Positions 32,002 through 41,957 of a stretch of 64,000 nt of DNA are shown one piece after another. Source of the DNA: Puccinia triticina (taxonomy: Eukaryota; Basidiomycota; Pucciniomycetes; Pucciniales; Pucciniaceae); assembly GCF_026914185.1 (NCBI RefSeq), contig NC_070574.1, positions 62,001 to 126,000 of the forward strand, written 5' to 3'. Below the pieces are notes generated by a model. That model was not told where the DNA came from, searched no databases, and saw nothing but the letters and a program-made list of their open reading frames with translations. A program made the position numbers and the translations under genes. How positions within the stretch are numbered: position 1 is the stretch's first letter; each line of letters opens with the position of its first letter.

Positions 32002-35000
32002 TTAGCCGCCCCTGGCAAGTTGAGCGCGCATCTCATCACAAGGCGTTTGAATCTGACTGTCACATAGCACCTTGACCATATGTTGTCGATTCCGTTGGAC
32101 TCGTTTAGCTTGAGCGCCCACTTTCTTGGTCTCTATGTCCACTCGACGCGCTTCTTTTTCTGCATGCTTCTTCGCCTCTGTCGCCACCCTGGAAGCCTCC
32201 GCAGCTGCTCGGCGTAATCCTCGATCGGCCGCCTTTACCTCGTCATCCAACCTATTCTCTTCGGTCGTTCTCTTGCGCACAAGGGCTCGATCTTGTGCTA
32301 CCCGCGCCTGAGATAACTCTTTCTGAACTGCAATTTCAAGCGCATGAACAGCCGATTCAGTTTGGACAAGATGTGCCCCCGCGGCCTGCCTTTCCTCAAT
32401 CTGCTTGACTGGTGCCTTTGTTTTCTTTTCTTCGTCTGCGCGAGCCTTTTTTGCTGCCTTGTCTTCATCCGCCCGAGCCTTTTTTGCTGCCTTGATGTAT
32501 GCCCGTTCTTGTAACTCGCGTGATTTTTCTGCCTGTTTTTCTTCGTCCCTGCGCAATTTATCCGCGGCTTTCTCCCCCTTGAGCCTTTCTATCTCTTCTG
32601 CCCGGTCTTCTGCCTTGCGCAATCTCTCAGCAGCCCTTTCAGCCCCAACGCGTGCCTTTTCCGCGTCCCTTGCTGCTAACCTAGCCTCTTTCTCTGCCGT
32701 CCAACGTGCTGATTCGTTGATTTGAAGTTGAGCAAGCTTAGCAGCCATTTCAGCGTGGACACGAATTCCCTCTTCTTCTATGAAGCTATCCACCTTGGCG
32801 ACCGTAGCTAAGTGAAGTTGATAGAATTCACCCTCCATCCAATTGGTTATGGCCAACGCCAGAGACTCAATCTGCCCGTCAAAACAACGACCACCTATGA
32901 TTTTCTTGAGCAGAATTTTGTTTGGATTATCACCATCACAAATCTGATCAATAGAACCGACAATTGATTTTGCATGTTGAATCCCAAAGAAGGTGGACGG
33001 CGGGAATTCAGGCTTCGGAGTCCCCAAGAAATCAATGTAGAAACTCTGAAAATTGTGCAGCAAATGTTCTTCAAGATCTTCGGCCACGTGCTGTGGATAT
33101 CTACATGTTCCCTTTGGTGGCCCCTTCTTTCGCTGCCGAGACATTGTGACTATTGAGGAATCCTTTTGGATAGACGTAGGGTCGTCAAGAATTTGATCGA
33201 AGTTAGAGACAGTCATCTGCTGGATGATATTTATAAGAGCCTCGGCATCCTCAGGTGAACAGTTTGAACAATCACATTTGCAAAAACCTGCGCTTTCTTC
33301 TCGCATCCTCTCAGCCAGGATGGTCGGATCATTGCCTGATAGAGGGATGTACCCAAGTCTGATGATAATTGTAATCAGACCAACGTACATCTAAGTCACA
33401 GGCAGCTGAACATACACACTTGTTATCTACATTGAGGACTATCCTCAAACAAGCTGTTGTGACAGCTAGTGCATCCATCCTGTCGTCATCATTCTGCACC
33501 AAGCCATCTTCGAAATCGCCCACGTCATTCTTGCCATTCTTGCGTGACGGCTCCATGAATAACAACCCCAGGCCGCGTCTCCCATCTTGACCACATCTCC
33601 CCACCATTTGCACAATAGGGGGGTTCACATTAGCCTGATTTTGGCTGCTCGTCACGGATGGTTTCAAATCTCATGAACGCTTCCTGCATAAACTTAAAAA
33701 AAATACTGCATAAGCATTCCCTTCAGCAAGGCCTTCAAAGGGGAGGTCTTGCTGAGAACTCTATTTATTTTCTAGAATATCCTTGCATAGACCTGCATGA
33801 GCAGCCATCAATTTTTAACAAGGTTTTTTGACTGATTTCAAAATCAGCCTAACGTGAACCCCCCTAATGGCTGATGGGTCTCCCCGCCCCATGTGCACAA
33901 CACACCGCACGCGCTTGAGATTCTGCCCTAGTCCCAACGCCATTGTCGCGGAAATTACTGGGACCTTCGCATCCCCAAAGTCTTCCATAGTACGCAACTT
34001 GTCGTCATCGCTGGTAACCGAGTGATATCGCCGGATGAATGGATCCTCAGGGTCATACTCGTGCTTCTTTGTATTACGAGCCTTGTTAACAACCTTCATC
34101 ACCTGGAATGTGCGATTCCGGGTCCCTGAGTAGATTATCATAGGGACTGATTTGGCGTGTGAAGTACTAGTATGAGGCGCAAATATCCTCAGCAGGTCAT
34201 CGCAGGAACTCAGAGTCGAATTCATCTTGATTCGAATGAAGCGAATTTTGGGGCGTGTGAGTTCGCCATCAATCATGTTGATATCGCTGGGCTGAAGCAT
34301 CAAACTTGTTGTTATTGCAGATACGGCAATAGGGCGGCAGGTTGCCAAGAGTAGTAAAACCGGGACCTTGTTTGTTGCCATGAGCCGGGTGCCAATGAGA
34401 CCATAAGTTGGCCGGAAAACTGCGCAATCTTCAAGACGTGCAAATATGATTAGTGACTTGCTTTGTTTGGATGCCACAAGGCCCCACAAGTAAATCATGT
34501 GGGCCTCGTCCACAACGATCAACAATAATATGTCTTGAAACTCGTTGCTAAAAAATAGCTCAGTGAAAAGCAAGTTATTCAGAAAAACCTCTGGGCTCTG
34601 TAGCCATGATGAAGAGTTAGCAAATCACCGCATCTTGGAAATGCACAATTGGGACTTACCAAATAAACAAAGCTGAAATCCCCTTTCTTGATCTTTTGGA
34701 CAGTGTCGTAGCTCAAAGTCATCTTATTGAGATTTATAGCAGTTATCTTTAAAAGCTTCTTCTCTCGGACCTAATTTGATAATACAACTTTGTTTCAGCA
34801 TGGGAAATGTACACAGAGCGTCTGAAAATTTCTACCTGGTCATCACCTAAAGAATCAAGTGGGTTTAATACCAGGACAATGACCTTCTTTTGGAATAGCC
34901 CAAAAAACATCTCGGATATCCTAGTTTTCCCAAAGCCAGTGCCAACGCGGACAAAAGTATGTTTGCCTCAAACAAGCGAAGAAACCGCCTCAACTTGAAG

Positions 35001-35175
35001 ATCTTTGGGCTCATCTTGATACAACTGGATTGATCGTGTGGTGATATGTTCGGAAAGTGAGCTGTTTGACATTAGGGACAGGGCCTCCGGAAGCTTGTTG
35101 GCCTTGAGCTTGACTGGTATGTTCTGCAGGACTTCCATGGCTCTTTCAGATAGGGCGAAGGTCTTGAGCAGTCTT
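32002..35175 (-). pseudogene. RecQ-like DEAH helicase, broken by a nonsense codon, a MITE and a frameshift
   Basis: Exons are 35175-34836, 34770-34660 and 34597 onward, with consensus splice sites and preserved phase. Motif I is GTGFGKT (after VR), motif II is VVDEAH, motif III is LLLATCRP, motif IV is VPMIIYSGT, motif V is ALGLGQNLKRVRCVVHMGRG and motif VI is QMVGRCGQDGRRG. These mark a RecQ-type 3'-5' DNA helicase. Beyond 33350 the product has a Cys cluster (CKCDCSNC) and ends in about 220 residues of Lys/Glu/Ala/Arg coiled coil. Lesions are TGA at 34970-34968 just before motif I, a 249-bp MITE between motifs V and VI (33617-33865), and a frame change near 33355-33362. The 5' end is uncertain, because no ATG precedes the acceptor at 35176. 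Rust genomes carry many such genes, some possibly subtelomeric. Confidence 0.8.
33617..33865. mobile_element. 249-bp MITE inserted in the RecQ-like gene
   Basis: Terminal inverted repeats AGGGGGGTTCACATTAG / CTAACGTGAACCCCCCT, flanked by AAT on both sides (33614-33616, 33866-33868). Removing it and one AAT joins the helicase frame exactly. Same family as the outer element at 46151-46711; a lone end occurs near 25718. Confidence 0.9.
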
Positions 35176-35539
35176 CTGGGTATGTAAAACAAGGCGGTCA
35201 GAGTTACATGGCCATCGCAGATGCCTAAAGATGTTGTTATGTATGTTGGTTTATCACGATCATGTTTGCAGTGTCATGATGTTTCTATAGAATTACTGTA
35301 TTTCATGCAGAACTGTTTGTACATAACATGAGGGACTAGTACAGATTCAGCCAAGAAATCACTTCGGAGCAAAGAAATCAAAGATCCTTCATGTATAGCA
35401 AAGCAGGACCTCAGAGACTCAAGAATGAGATAGTGTTAATCTGCTGGATAAGCCCCTTTGATTGTTGGGTGACTTCGTAATTGTATGATAACAGACCGGT
35501 GTGCTATGGCGGATCAAAAAAAAAGTCAGATTTTTGTAA

Positions 35540-35635
35540 TTCTCTACTGCCGCGGGGTTGACATAGCGCATAAGTCCCTCCTTCGGAGGGTCCCTGCGGG
35601 ACGGCGTCCCCCCTCCAATAGAGGGACTTAGTTAA
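35540..35635. repeat. GC-rich hairpin repeat, target of the copia insertion
   Basis: Contains AATTCTCTACTGCCGCGG, GCGCATAAGTCCCTCC and GACGGCGTCCCCCCTCC, then CTTAGTTAA at the copia junction. The family end GTTAAGTTAG resumes at 41157. Confidence 0.55.
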
Positions 35636-35777
35636 TGTTGTAACCCAGTGAGGTTACAGTGAGTTTTCTCTCCTAGACCCCTTTTGTGCTTAGATAATTG
35701 CATGTACATAAATAGTCTTCCTCTTTATATACATGAAATTATCTATCCTACCGCGAACCACATTCTGGGTTCCTTTA
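35636..35777 (+). repeat. 5' LTR of the copia element
   Basis: 142 bp from TGTTGTAACCC to GGGTTCCTTTA, including a TATATACATG box near 35725. The following GGTTATGAGCCC (35778-35789) is the likely primer site. Confidence 0.95.
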
Positions 35778-36457
35778 GGTTATGAGCCCTCAAATTCTCG
35801 TCTAAAGGATCCAAACATTATCATTCTCATCTTTTCTCTCTCTACATCTAAGGTTTCTACTACAGTCTCTGTCTGTCTCTGACTCTCTTCGCGGAAGATC
35901 GATTGATCATCATCCAAAACAAATCACGTTTTCTCTATCCTCTTATCCTAAACTCTCCGAACTCTGAAAGTCCTCTGTTCTCATTTCTCCAAATAAGCTA
36001 CACAAGGACTCGCTATCCGAGTGTATATCTTGACTCAGGACGCTGAGTTCAAGGGCTGAAAAGAGTTTTCACGAATATCAACACGTGGCCGACCCTTCTC
36101 TGGATTTTCTTGTCTTCGCCAATACCAATCATCAATTTTTTCTTTTAACTCTGCCCTCTTTACCCCTGTCAATCCAAACCTTCTTTCCTCTTAGAACATA
36201 TCTACCGTATTTCCATATACTTACACCTTTCCTTTCCTCTCCAGTTCACTTTGTCCTCCGATTAAAATACATAAAAAATAAATAAATAAATAAAACCCCT
36301 ATTCCCTTTCCTTTTTTCCCCAAACCTCCATTTCCAATTATTCTCAACATCAGTTTTTCCCAAGCACCTCTCTCCTATTTTCCCTTGACTTCAATTCTTT
36401 TTCCCATCTTTCCTTTTCACAACCACCCCCTCTTTCTTTTCCTTGATCCGAAACATC

Positions 36458-38194
36458 ATGAACCGCAACAACGTTGCGGCCGACAATCCGAATGTCGAGG
36501 GTGCAGTGGATCCCGCTGTTCCCCCTCCAAGACTGCCAGCGCAGATAAATATCGCGGACAACAGAAATGCGGCCGGCATCATATTGGCCATCACAGGCCA
36601 GATCAGAGATGAAGATCGACTGCTTGCTGACGGGAGCAATTTTGGCGCTTGGGGCGACTTCATCGAGGAGCGACTGCGCGACGCCATCAACGACCCGGAT
36701 TATCTTATGTATCAATCCACCGGTCCCCTTCACGAGCGTATTGCAAGATCGATTCTCCTATCGTCTGTGGATCGTTCTCTCAGGCGCTCTCTTAGTCGCT
36801 TCCCGACAGTGTATGGGATGTTCGCAGAAATCCGACTCCGGTTCAATGTCATCAGCCGCGGTGGCCAGATTGCAGCCTTTCGACGACTGTTGCGCTTCAA
36901 CATTCGCGATCATCCTACAACAGGTACGATTAGCAACGCCATCAATGACGAATTGGACGAGCTACGCAGGATGAATATCAGCTTGACGCGGGATGAAATT
37001 GCTGGGCTGATCCTACAAAACGGCCTCGGCTCGGACCCGGAGCTAATGGACGAAGTGGACCGGCGAGTGGAGCTGTCAATGAGCCGATCGAGGTCCAAAA
37101 CAGTGGACGACTTCGACACCATTGTCAGGACGATTGGGCAGGTTCGCTCGAACATGCGGAATCAAGCTGAGGCGCAAGGCCCAGACCGGGCTGGGGTGCA
37201 GGAGACCCCTTTAGCAATGAGGGCGGAGGCGGCGACGACGAACATGCAGCCTGAAAGGCTGAATGCGGCAATCCCTGCAGCACCGATGAATCTCGACAAC
37301 ATGCCGGATGCGGCGGATTTTCAAGTGATGCAGGCGGGTGTTTGTTTTCTTTGCAGATCCCCAGACCACCAACTCCGACAGTCCGGCCAACAACCCCGCA
37401 ACTTCAATAGGGGTCCTCCGGTCGTTCGCCCATACAATCGGTACCCGGTCACTCAACAATCCGGTTTCCAGCCTTTCTATCCGATCGTGGCCCCGGCCGG
37501 TTCAGTAGGGACCTACCCAACTGTGACCCCTCCCGGCCGGCAGTTCCAACAAGCCACGGGCCAACAACCCGGTCCTCGGCAGGGAAGTTTCAAACGCCAG
37601 AGAGGCAATTCTTATCGGCCTCAATATCGACTTCAGCGGGTTGATCAGGCGCATCAAAGTCAAAATCCGATGGGCAGACCGACCCCTGCCAGCGCAAGGA
37701 TGGCAGATGTGGGAACCTCCGGCAATGACTCTGGGGGAGGTGCCAGCATCGTGGAACTGGGAGACTTGGCCGACGATCTGGCGGATCTACACTTTGGCCA
37801 AATCGATGTTGACATGGCCGATGGAGCTCCCATTGTGGATTCTGGTGCGTCTCACCACCTCTGTGGTGACCGCAGTTTTTTCTTCAACTTCCGCTCATTA
37901 CCCGTCCCCATTCCTCTTAAAGTAGCCACCAAAGGAAATGCCGCCTATATCACAGGCCAAGGCGACCTGCAGTTCAGTGGCGCTGACAACCAACGGGTTA
38001 CTGTCCATGGGGTGCTATACTGTAAGCTAGCAAGGACGACTTTGATCTCGCTAGCTGCGATCAGAAAAGCTGACTGTTACTTTATGTATGACGTAGAACG
38101 TGACTCCTATGAGATTTTTGGAAAAGACAAAAAGCATCTCTTCTCGTGTCCTTTCGTCAAACACCAGAATAAATGGGTGTTCCCAAAACCTTGA
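36458..38194 (+). CDS. gag: Copia gag with aspartic protease
   Basis: The frame starts at the ATG at 36458 (MNRNNVAADN) and ends at TGA 38192-38194. Residues about 30-230 form the copia-type capsid region, followed by an RNA-binding, Pro/Gln/Arg-rich segment. The zinc knuckle near residue 295 reads CFLCRSPDHQLRQS: C, C and H are in place but the last Cys is Ser, which would weaken metal binding. The protease active site PIVDSGASHHLCGD (about residue 460) is intact and is followed by the usual copia protease tail (TLISLAAIRKADC, KWVFPKP). The next 39 codons after the TGA are open in the same frame, so gag and pol form one continuous frame except for this stop. Confidence 0.92.
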   Translation: MNRNNVAADNPNVEGAVDPAVPPPRLPAQINIADNRNAAGIILAITGQIRDEDRLLADGSNFGAWGDFIEERLRDAINDPDYLMYQSTGPLHERIARSILLSSVDRSLRRSLSRFPTVYGMFAEIRLRFNVISRGGQIAAFRRLLRFNIRDHPTTGTISNAINDELDELRRMNISLTRDEIAGLILQNGLGSDPELMDEVDRRVELSMSRSRSKTVDDFDTIVRTIGQVRSNMRNQAEAQGPDRAGVQETPLAMRAEAATTNMQPERLNAAIPAAPMNLDNMPDAADFQVMQAGVCFLCRSPDHQLRQSGQQPRNFNRGPPVVRPYNRYPVTQQSGFQPFYPIVAPAGSVGTYPTVTPPGRQFQQATGQQPGPRQGSFKRQRGNSYRPQYRLQRVDQAHQSQNPMGRPTPASARMADVGTSGNDSGGGASIVELGDLADDLADLHFGQIDVDMADGAPIVDSGASHHLCGDRSFFFNFRSLPVPIPLKVATKGNAAYITGQGDLQFSGADNQRVTVHGVLYCKLARTTLISLAAIRKADCYFMYDVERDSYEIFGKDKKHLFSCPFVKHQNKWVFPKP

Positions 38195-41002
38195 ACCAAC
38201 CCTGCCACGATCGCGTGCCCTATCCCTCCTGTTATTCCCCTGAGAACCAGACCTGTCGTTTCTTTTTGTCCTGTTTCTACCCCAGAGCGCCTGCAAATAA
38301 AACCTCCTTTTGTGATCCCAGTCGATGTGCCAGAAGCTGAGAGTTTTGATGGCAAGGAGCTGACGACAAATGAAAAAACACTGGTATATTGGCATCGTAT
38401 TTTTGGCCACGCTAGCCTGAGGACCATAAGACATATGTGTAAACTTGGCCAGGTTATTGGACTACCAAGAGTCCTCCCACCTGGTAGTATCAAATGCGCA
38501 AATTGCGCTATCAGCAAGAGTGTACTGACAAACCGACTAGGGAGTACTGACCGGGTTATCAACAGGCTTTCTATCATCTCCTGCGATATTATAGGTCCGT
38601 TCCAAGTGCCGACTTTCAATGGGGGGTCATTTGTGCTCACAGTCCGGGATCTCGGTACCGGGTACTCCGAAGCAAAGGTTATGAAGACTAAGGATCAATC
38701 ATGTGGTCTGCTGATCGCGACCATCAAGCGCTGGGAGTTGATCACGGGCGACAGGGTGAAAACGATCCGCAGCGACAATGGCGGGGAATTTAACAGCAAA
38801 GTTTTCCTTGATTTCCTAGTAGACCGGGGCATAACTGCTGAACGGGCGCTTCCATACCACCATTATCAGAATGGGGCGATTGAGCGGTACAATAGGACGC
38901 TGAATGACATGGGGCGCACTCTTCTGATCGACAGCAAGCTGGATAAGTCTTTCTGGGGCTTTAGTTACATCTGGGCGAGTGACACACTGAATAAACTACC
39001 TAACAAGACAAGTGGCAACAGATCTCCATGGGAAGCTTTCTTCAGTAGGAAACCAGTTTTTGATACGACTAGGATCTTCGGCGAGACGGGTTTCATCCAC
39101 ATTCCAGTGGAGCAGCGGAAGAAACTGGATGAGAGGGCGATTGAAGGGCGCGTGGTGGCGAACTGCGATGACAGCAAGGGCTGGATTTTCTGGGTTCCCG
39201 CGGCGAACAAATTGGTTGCCTCAGCGGTGGTGAAGTGGCGCGACTCACGACCGGCAGAATACAAGACGTTGAGTAACTTACCTGTCCCACCGATGAAGAC
39301 CCCGTTGGTCAAGGATCCCATTACTGATCCTCCCGCTGTCCCACCGGGAGAGAAGAACAAGCTGAATTTCATCATGAACAGACTGACGCTGGGTGACTTC
39401 AGTGCGGACTTACAGGTACAGGAGCAAGAACTTGTCGTGGACAAACTCCTACAGGAATGTTCCTTTTTTGCAGCCACGGTTCCAAAGATGTATAGGCAGG
39501 CAATGAAATCCCCTGTGTGGGACAAGTGGAAGATGGCTATCGAGGAAGAACTCGGCAATCTGATGCGCATGAAGGTCTGGTCAGCGCTCCCGTGCCCGGC
39601 CAACAGGAAGCCGCTGGATAGTCGTTGGGTGTTTGCTGAGAAGATGAATGACGAATCGGAGGTTGTGCGCTGGAAAGCGCGTTATGTTGCAAAGGGTTTT
39701 ACACAAGTACTAGAGGGATACGATTTCAACAAGACTTTTGCGCCAACTGCGACATTTGTCTCTATGCGATTGCTCTTCACCTTGGTGGCGAAGTTCAATT
39801 GGCCGGTCCGGTCTTTTGATTTTGTAGCAGCGTACCTCAACTCGCCGATTGACGAGGAGGTCTGGGTAAAGGCCCCTGAAGGACTGGATCTTCCGCCGGG
39901 ATATGCCATGAAGCTGCATGAGGCCCTGTATGGGACTAAGCAGGCAGCGCGGTGCTGGTGGCTCCACCTGAAAGGAATTCTTACAGGTTTGGGTTACAAA
40001 GCTAGCCAATATGATAATAGCTTATATACATTACAGCATGCGGCGGAAACCGGGATCATTTGGATCCACGTCGACGATGGAATCGTGACTGGGTCTTCGG
40101 ATGGACTACTGCGGCGATTGGAGGCGGGTTTGAAAGGCGTTTTGGAAATCAAATGGACGGATGGCATCAAGTCGATTGTCGGGCTACAGGTTCAAAGGTC
40201 CAGTAAAGGTTTCCATCTCCGGCAGCCAAAACTCATTGATCAGATTCTGCGCGAGCATTGGGACAATGCGCTGATCACCCGGATGCCACTCCTTCCTTCA
40301 CTGGAGCTTGTGACGGATCCGAATGGATGCAAGAAGGATTCAACACTTTTTCGTTCCATCCTGGGAGCTTTCAGTTTTCTGGCAGTAGGTACTAGACCCA
40401 ACATTGCATTTGCTGTTAACATTTTAGCGCGTTTTTCGGCAAAACCAGGGGTAAATCACTGGAAAGGAGTCAAGCATCTGGTTGGTTACTTGGCTGGATC
40501 AAGGGACCTGCAACTGGATCTAGTTCCCGATGAGAGTAAGAAAGCGTTGAAATGTTTTTGTGACGCGTCATGGGGCGGGGAACTTGGACAGTCAACATAT
40601 GGTATACTCATCAGCTTCTACGGCTGCCCAGTTCTTTGGGCATCACAGCGTTTTGCGACAATTGCAGCCTCGATGTGCCAGGCTGAGTATATGGCACTGG
40701 GAATTGGAACCAGGCATGTCCTGTGGGTAAAGCATCTTCTGACTGACATTCTCAAGAGGGACTTCACAGGTCACCTGTTTTGTGACAACGAAGCCGCCAT
40801 CCGGGTAAGCACGGACGACTCGGCAAATAAACGTGTACGGCACGTTGACCGTGAATTTTACCTCACAAACCAGGCGCTGTTTGAGGCCAAGACTCAGTTA
40901 ACCTGGGTACCCACGGCGGATCAATTAGCTGACGTGTTCACCAAGGCTTTGGGTAAAGAGCCTTTTGAAAGATTCCGGGGGAGGATTATGTCCGGAGCCT
41001 AG
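38195..41002 (+). CDS. pol: Copia pol: integrase, reverse transcriptase, RNase H
   Basis: This continues the gag frame after TGA to a TAG at 41000-41002. There is no ATG near the start, so expression as written needs stop readthrough; otherwise the element is defective. Integrase has the zinc site HRIFGHAS then CANC, and the catalytic triad SCDIIGPF, RSDNGGEF and GAIERYNR (38.58-38.89 kb). Reverse transcriptase (39.6-40.2 kb) shows RWKARYVAKGFTQ, SFDFVAAYLNSPI and the catalytic HVDDG. RNase H (40.55-40.95 kb) shows FCDASWGG, CQAEYMAL, FCDNEAAI and TADQLADVFTKAL. All catalytic residues I could check are present. Confidence 0.93.
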   Translation, partial: TNPATIACPIPPVIPLRTRPVVSFCPVSTPERLQIKPPFVIPVDVPEAESFDGKELTTNEKTLVYWHRIFGHASLRTIRHMCKLGQVIGLPRVLPPGSIKCANCAISKSVLTNRLGSTDRVINRLSIISCDIIGPFQVPTFNGGSFVLTVRDLGTGYSEAKVMKTKDQSCGLLIATIKRWELITGDRVKTIRSDNGGEFNSKVFLDFLVDRGITAERALPYHHYQNGAIERYNRTLNDMGRTLLIDSKLDKSFWGFSYIWASDTLNKLPNKTSGNRSPWEAFFSRKPVFDTTRIFGETGFIHIPVEQRKKLDERAIEGRVVANCDDSKGWIFWVPAANKLVASAVVKWRDSRPAEYKTLSNLPVPPMKTPLVKDPITDPPAVPPGEKNKLNFIMNRLTLGDFSADLQVQEQELVVDKLLQECSFFAATVPKMYRQAMKSPVWDKWKMAIEEELGNLMRMKVWSALPCPANRKPLDSRWVFAEKMNDESEVVRWKARYVAKGFTQVLEGYDFNKTFAPTATFVSMRLLFTLVAKFNWPVRSFDFVAAYLNSPIDEEVWVKAPEGLDLPPGYAMKLHEALYGTKQAARCWWLHLKGILTGLGYKASQYDNSLYTLQHAAETGIIWIHVDDGIVTGSSDGLLRRLEAGLKGVLEIKWTDGIKSIVGLQVQRSSKGFHLRQPKLIDQILREHWDNALITRMPLLPSLELVTDPNGCKKDSTLFRSILGAFSFLAVGTRPNIAFAVNILARFSAKPGVNHWKGVKHLVGYLAGSRDLQLDLVPDESKKALKCFCDASWGGELGQSTYGILISFYGCPVLWASQRFATIAASMCQAEYMALGIGTRHVLWVKHLLTDILKRDFTGHLFCDNEAAIRVSTDDSANKRVRHVDREFYLTNQALFEAKTQLTWVPTADQLADVFTKALGKEPFERFRGRIMSGA

Positions 41003-41014
41003 GAGAGGGGGGAG
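41001..41014 (+). promoter_or_regulatory. Polypurine tract of the copia element
   Basis: GGAGAGGGGGGAG lies directly upstream of the 3' LTR and right after the pol stop codon, the expected place and composition for plus-strand priming. Confidence 0.85.
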
Positions 41015-41156
41015 TGTTGTAACCCAGTGAGGTTACAGTGAGTTTTCTCTCCTAGACCCCTTTTGTGCTTAGATAATTGCATGTACATAAATAGTCTTCC
41101 TCTTTATATACATGAAATTATCTATCCTACCGCGAACCACATTCTGGGTTCCTTTA
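41015..41156 (+). repeat. 3' LTR of the copia element
   Basis: Identical by eye to 35636-35777, implying very recent insertion. Confidence 0.95.
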
Positions 41157-41832
41157 GTTAAGTTAGCCTTTGGTGGCACTTGCACGGAGCTTGTGTGGGT
41201 CGTATGCCTAAACCCAGTCAGACAGGAAACAGTTTTCAGCCTGATCATCATCCCTTAATCCGTTCCTTACCTCTCATGGCACTTCGGAAGTACGAAGAAA
41301 CCAACCAAACAATAATGGATAAGGACTGTATTCGAGAGTCTGCCGATGATATGTACAGCTGCAGGTTTCATTTGGCTGAGGTATTTCTGCGTTATCAACT
41401 CCAATGCTCATCGATATATGGCGCTTGATGTCCTGCCCAAATGGGGGCCGAGAAACCACCTTTGGGCGTCAGTTGATGTTAGCTGGTTGCCAGTCGCAGC
41501 TTGTTCACCCAAAGCAGCCCGGTTCAGCGACCCCTTCTGGTGTGTTGCAGCCAGGCAGGCTGCACACGACTCCACGAGGGTATGGCAATTACTTCCTGGC
41601 TTAAATCCGTTCGACTCCGAGGAAACTTTTGAACGGTTGCAGAGGTCGAAGCATTGCTGAAAGGGGTGGCAGAAACTAAGGTGGAAACTGGCAAAAACCA
41701 CAGCCGGGTGGCTTTTAGCTTTTGACTGAACAGCGGAAAATTAGCTTGGCAGACAAACAAAAGCAAGCCACCGACCAAACACAGCAACGGAATTCGAAAT
41801 GGTCAAGCTTGCCATCCAAGCTGCTTTTAATT

Positions 41833-41858
41833 CCCCCCCCCCCCCCCCACACACACAC
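41833..41858 (+). repeat. Poly-C (16) followed by an AC microsatellite
   Basis: A C16 homopolymer runs straight into ACACACACAC, about 100 bp upstream of the copper ATPase ATG. The stretch 41162-41832 holds no recognised gene. Confidence 0.9.
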
Positions 41859-41957
41859 AGACAGGACCACCCACCAAAACTAATCCACTTGCCCTTCGAC
41901 TATCTTTGCCATCCACAGCCGTTCAACCAGGTCGAGGCTATATAACTACAACCCACC

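Larger units (their letters stand above)
35636..41156 (+). mobile_element. Ty1/copia LTR retrotransposon, young
   Basis: 5521 bp with identical 142-bp LTRs and a 5-bp target-site duplication GTTAA (35631-35635, 41157-41161). Domain order gag, protease, integrase, reverse transcriptase, RNase H defines Ty1/copia. One in-frame TGA separates protease from integrase. A leader of 680 nt precedes the gag ATG. Confidence 0.96.

Noticed and set aside
32126..32725. Ser/Ala/Phe-rich open frames on the plus strand
   Set aside because: They are antisense shadows of the coiled-coil region of the RecQ-like gene.
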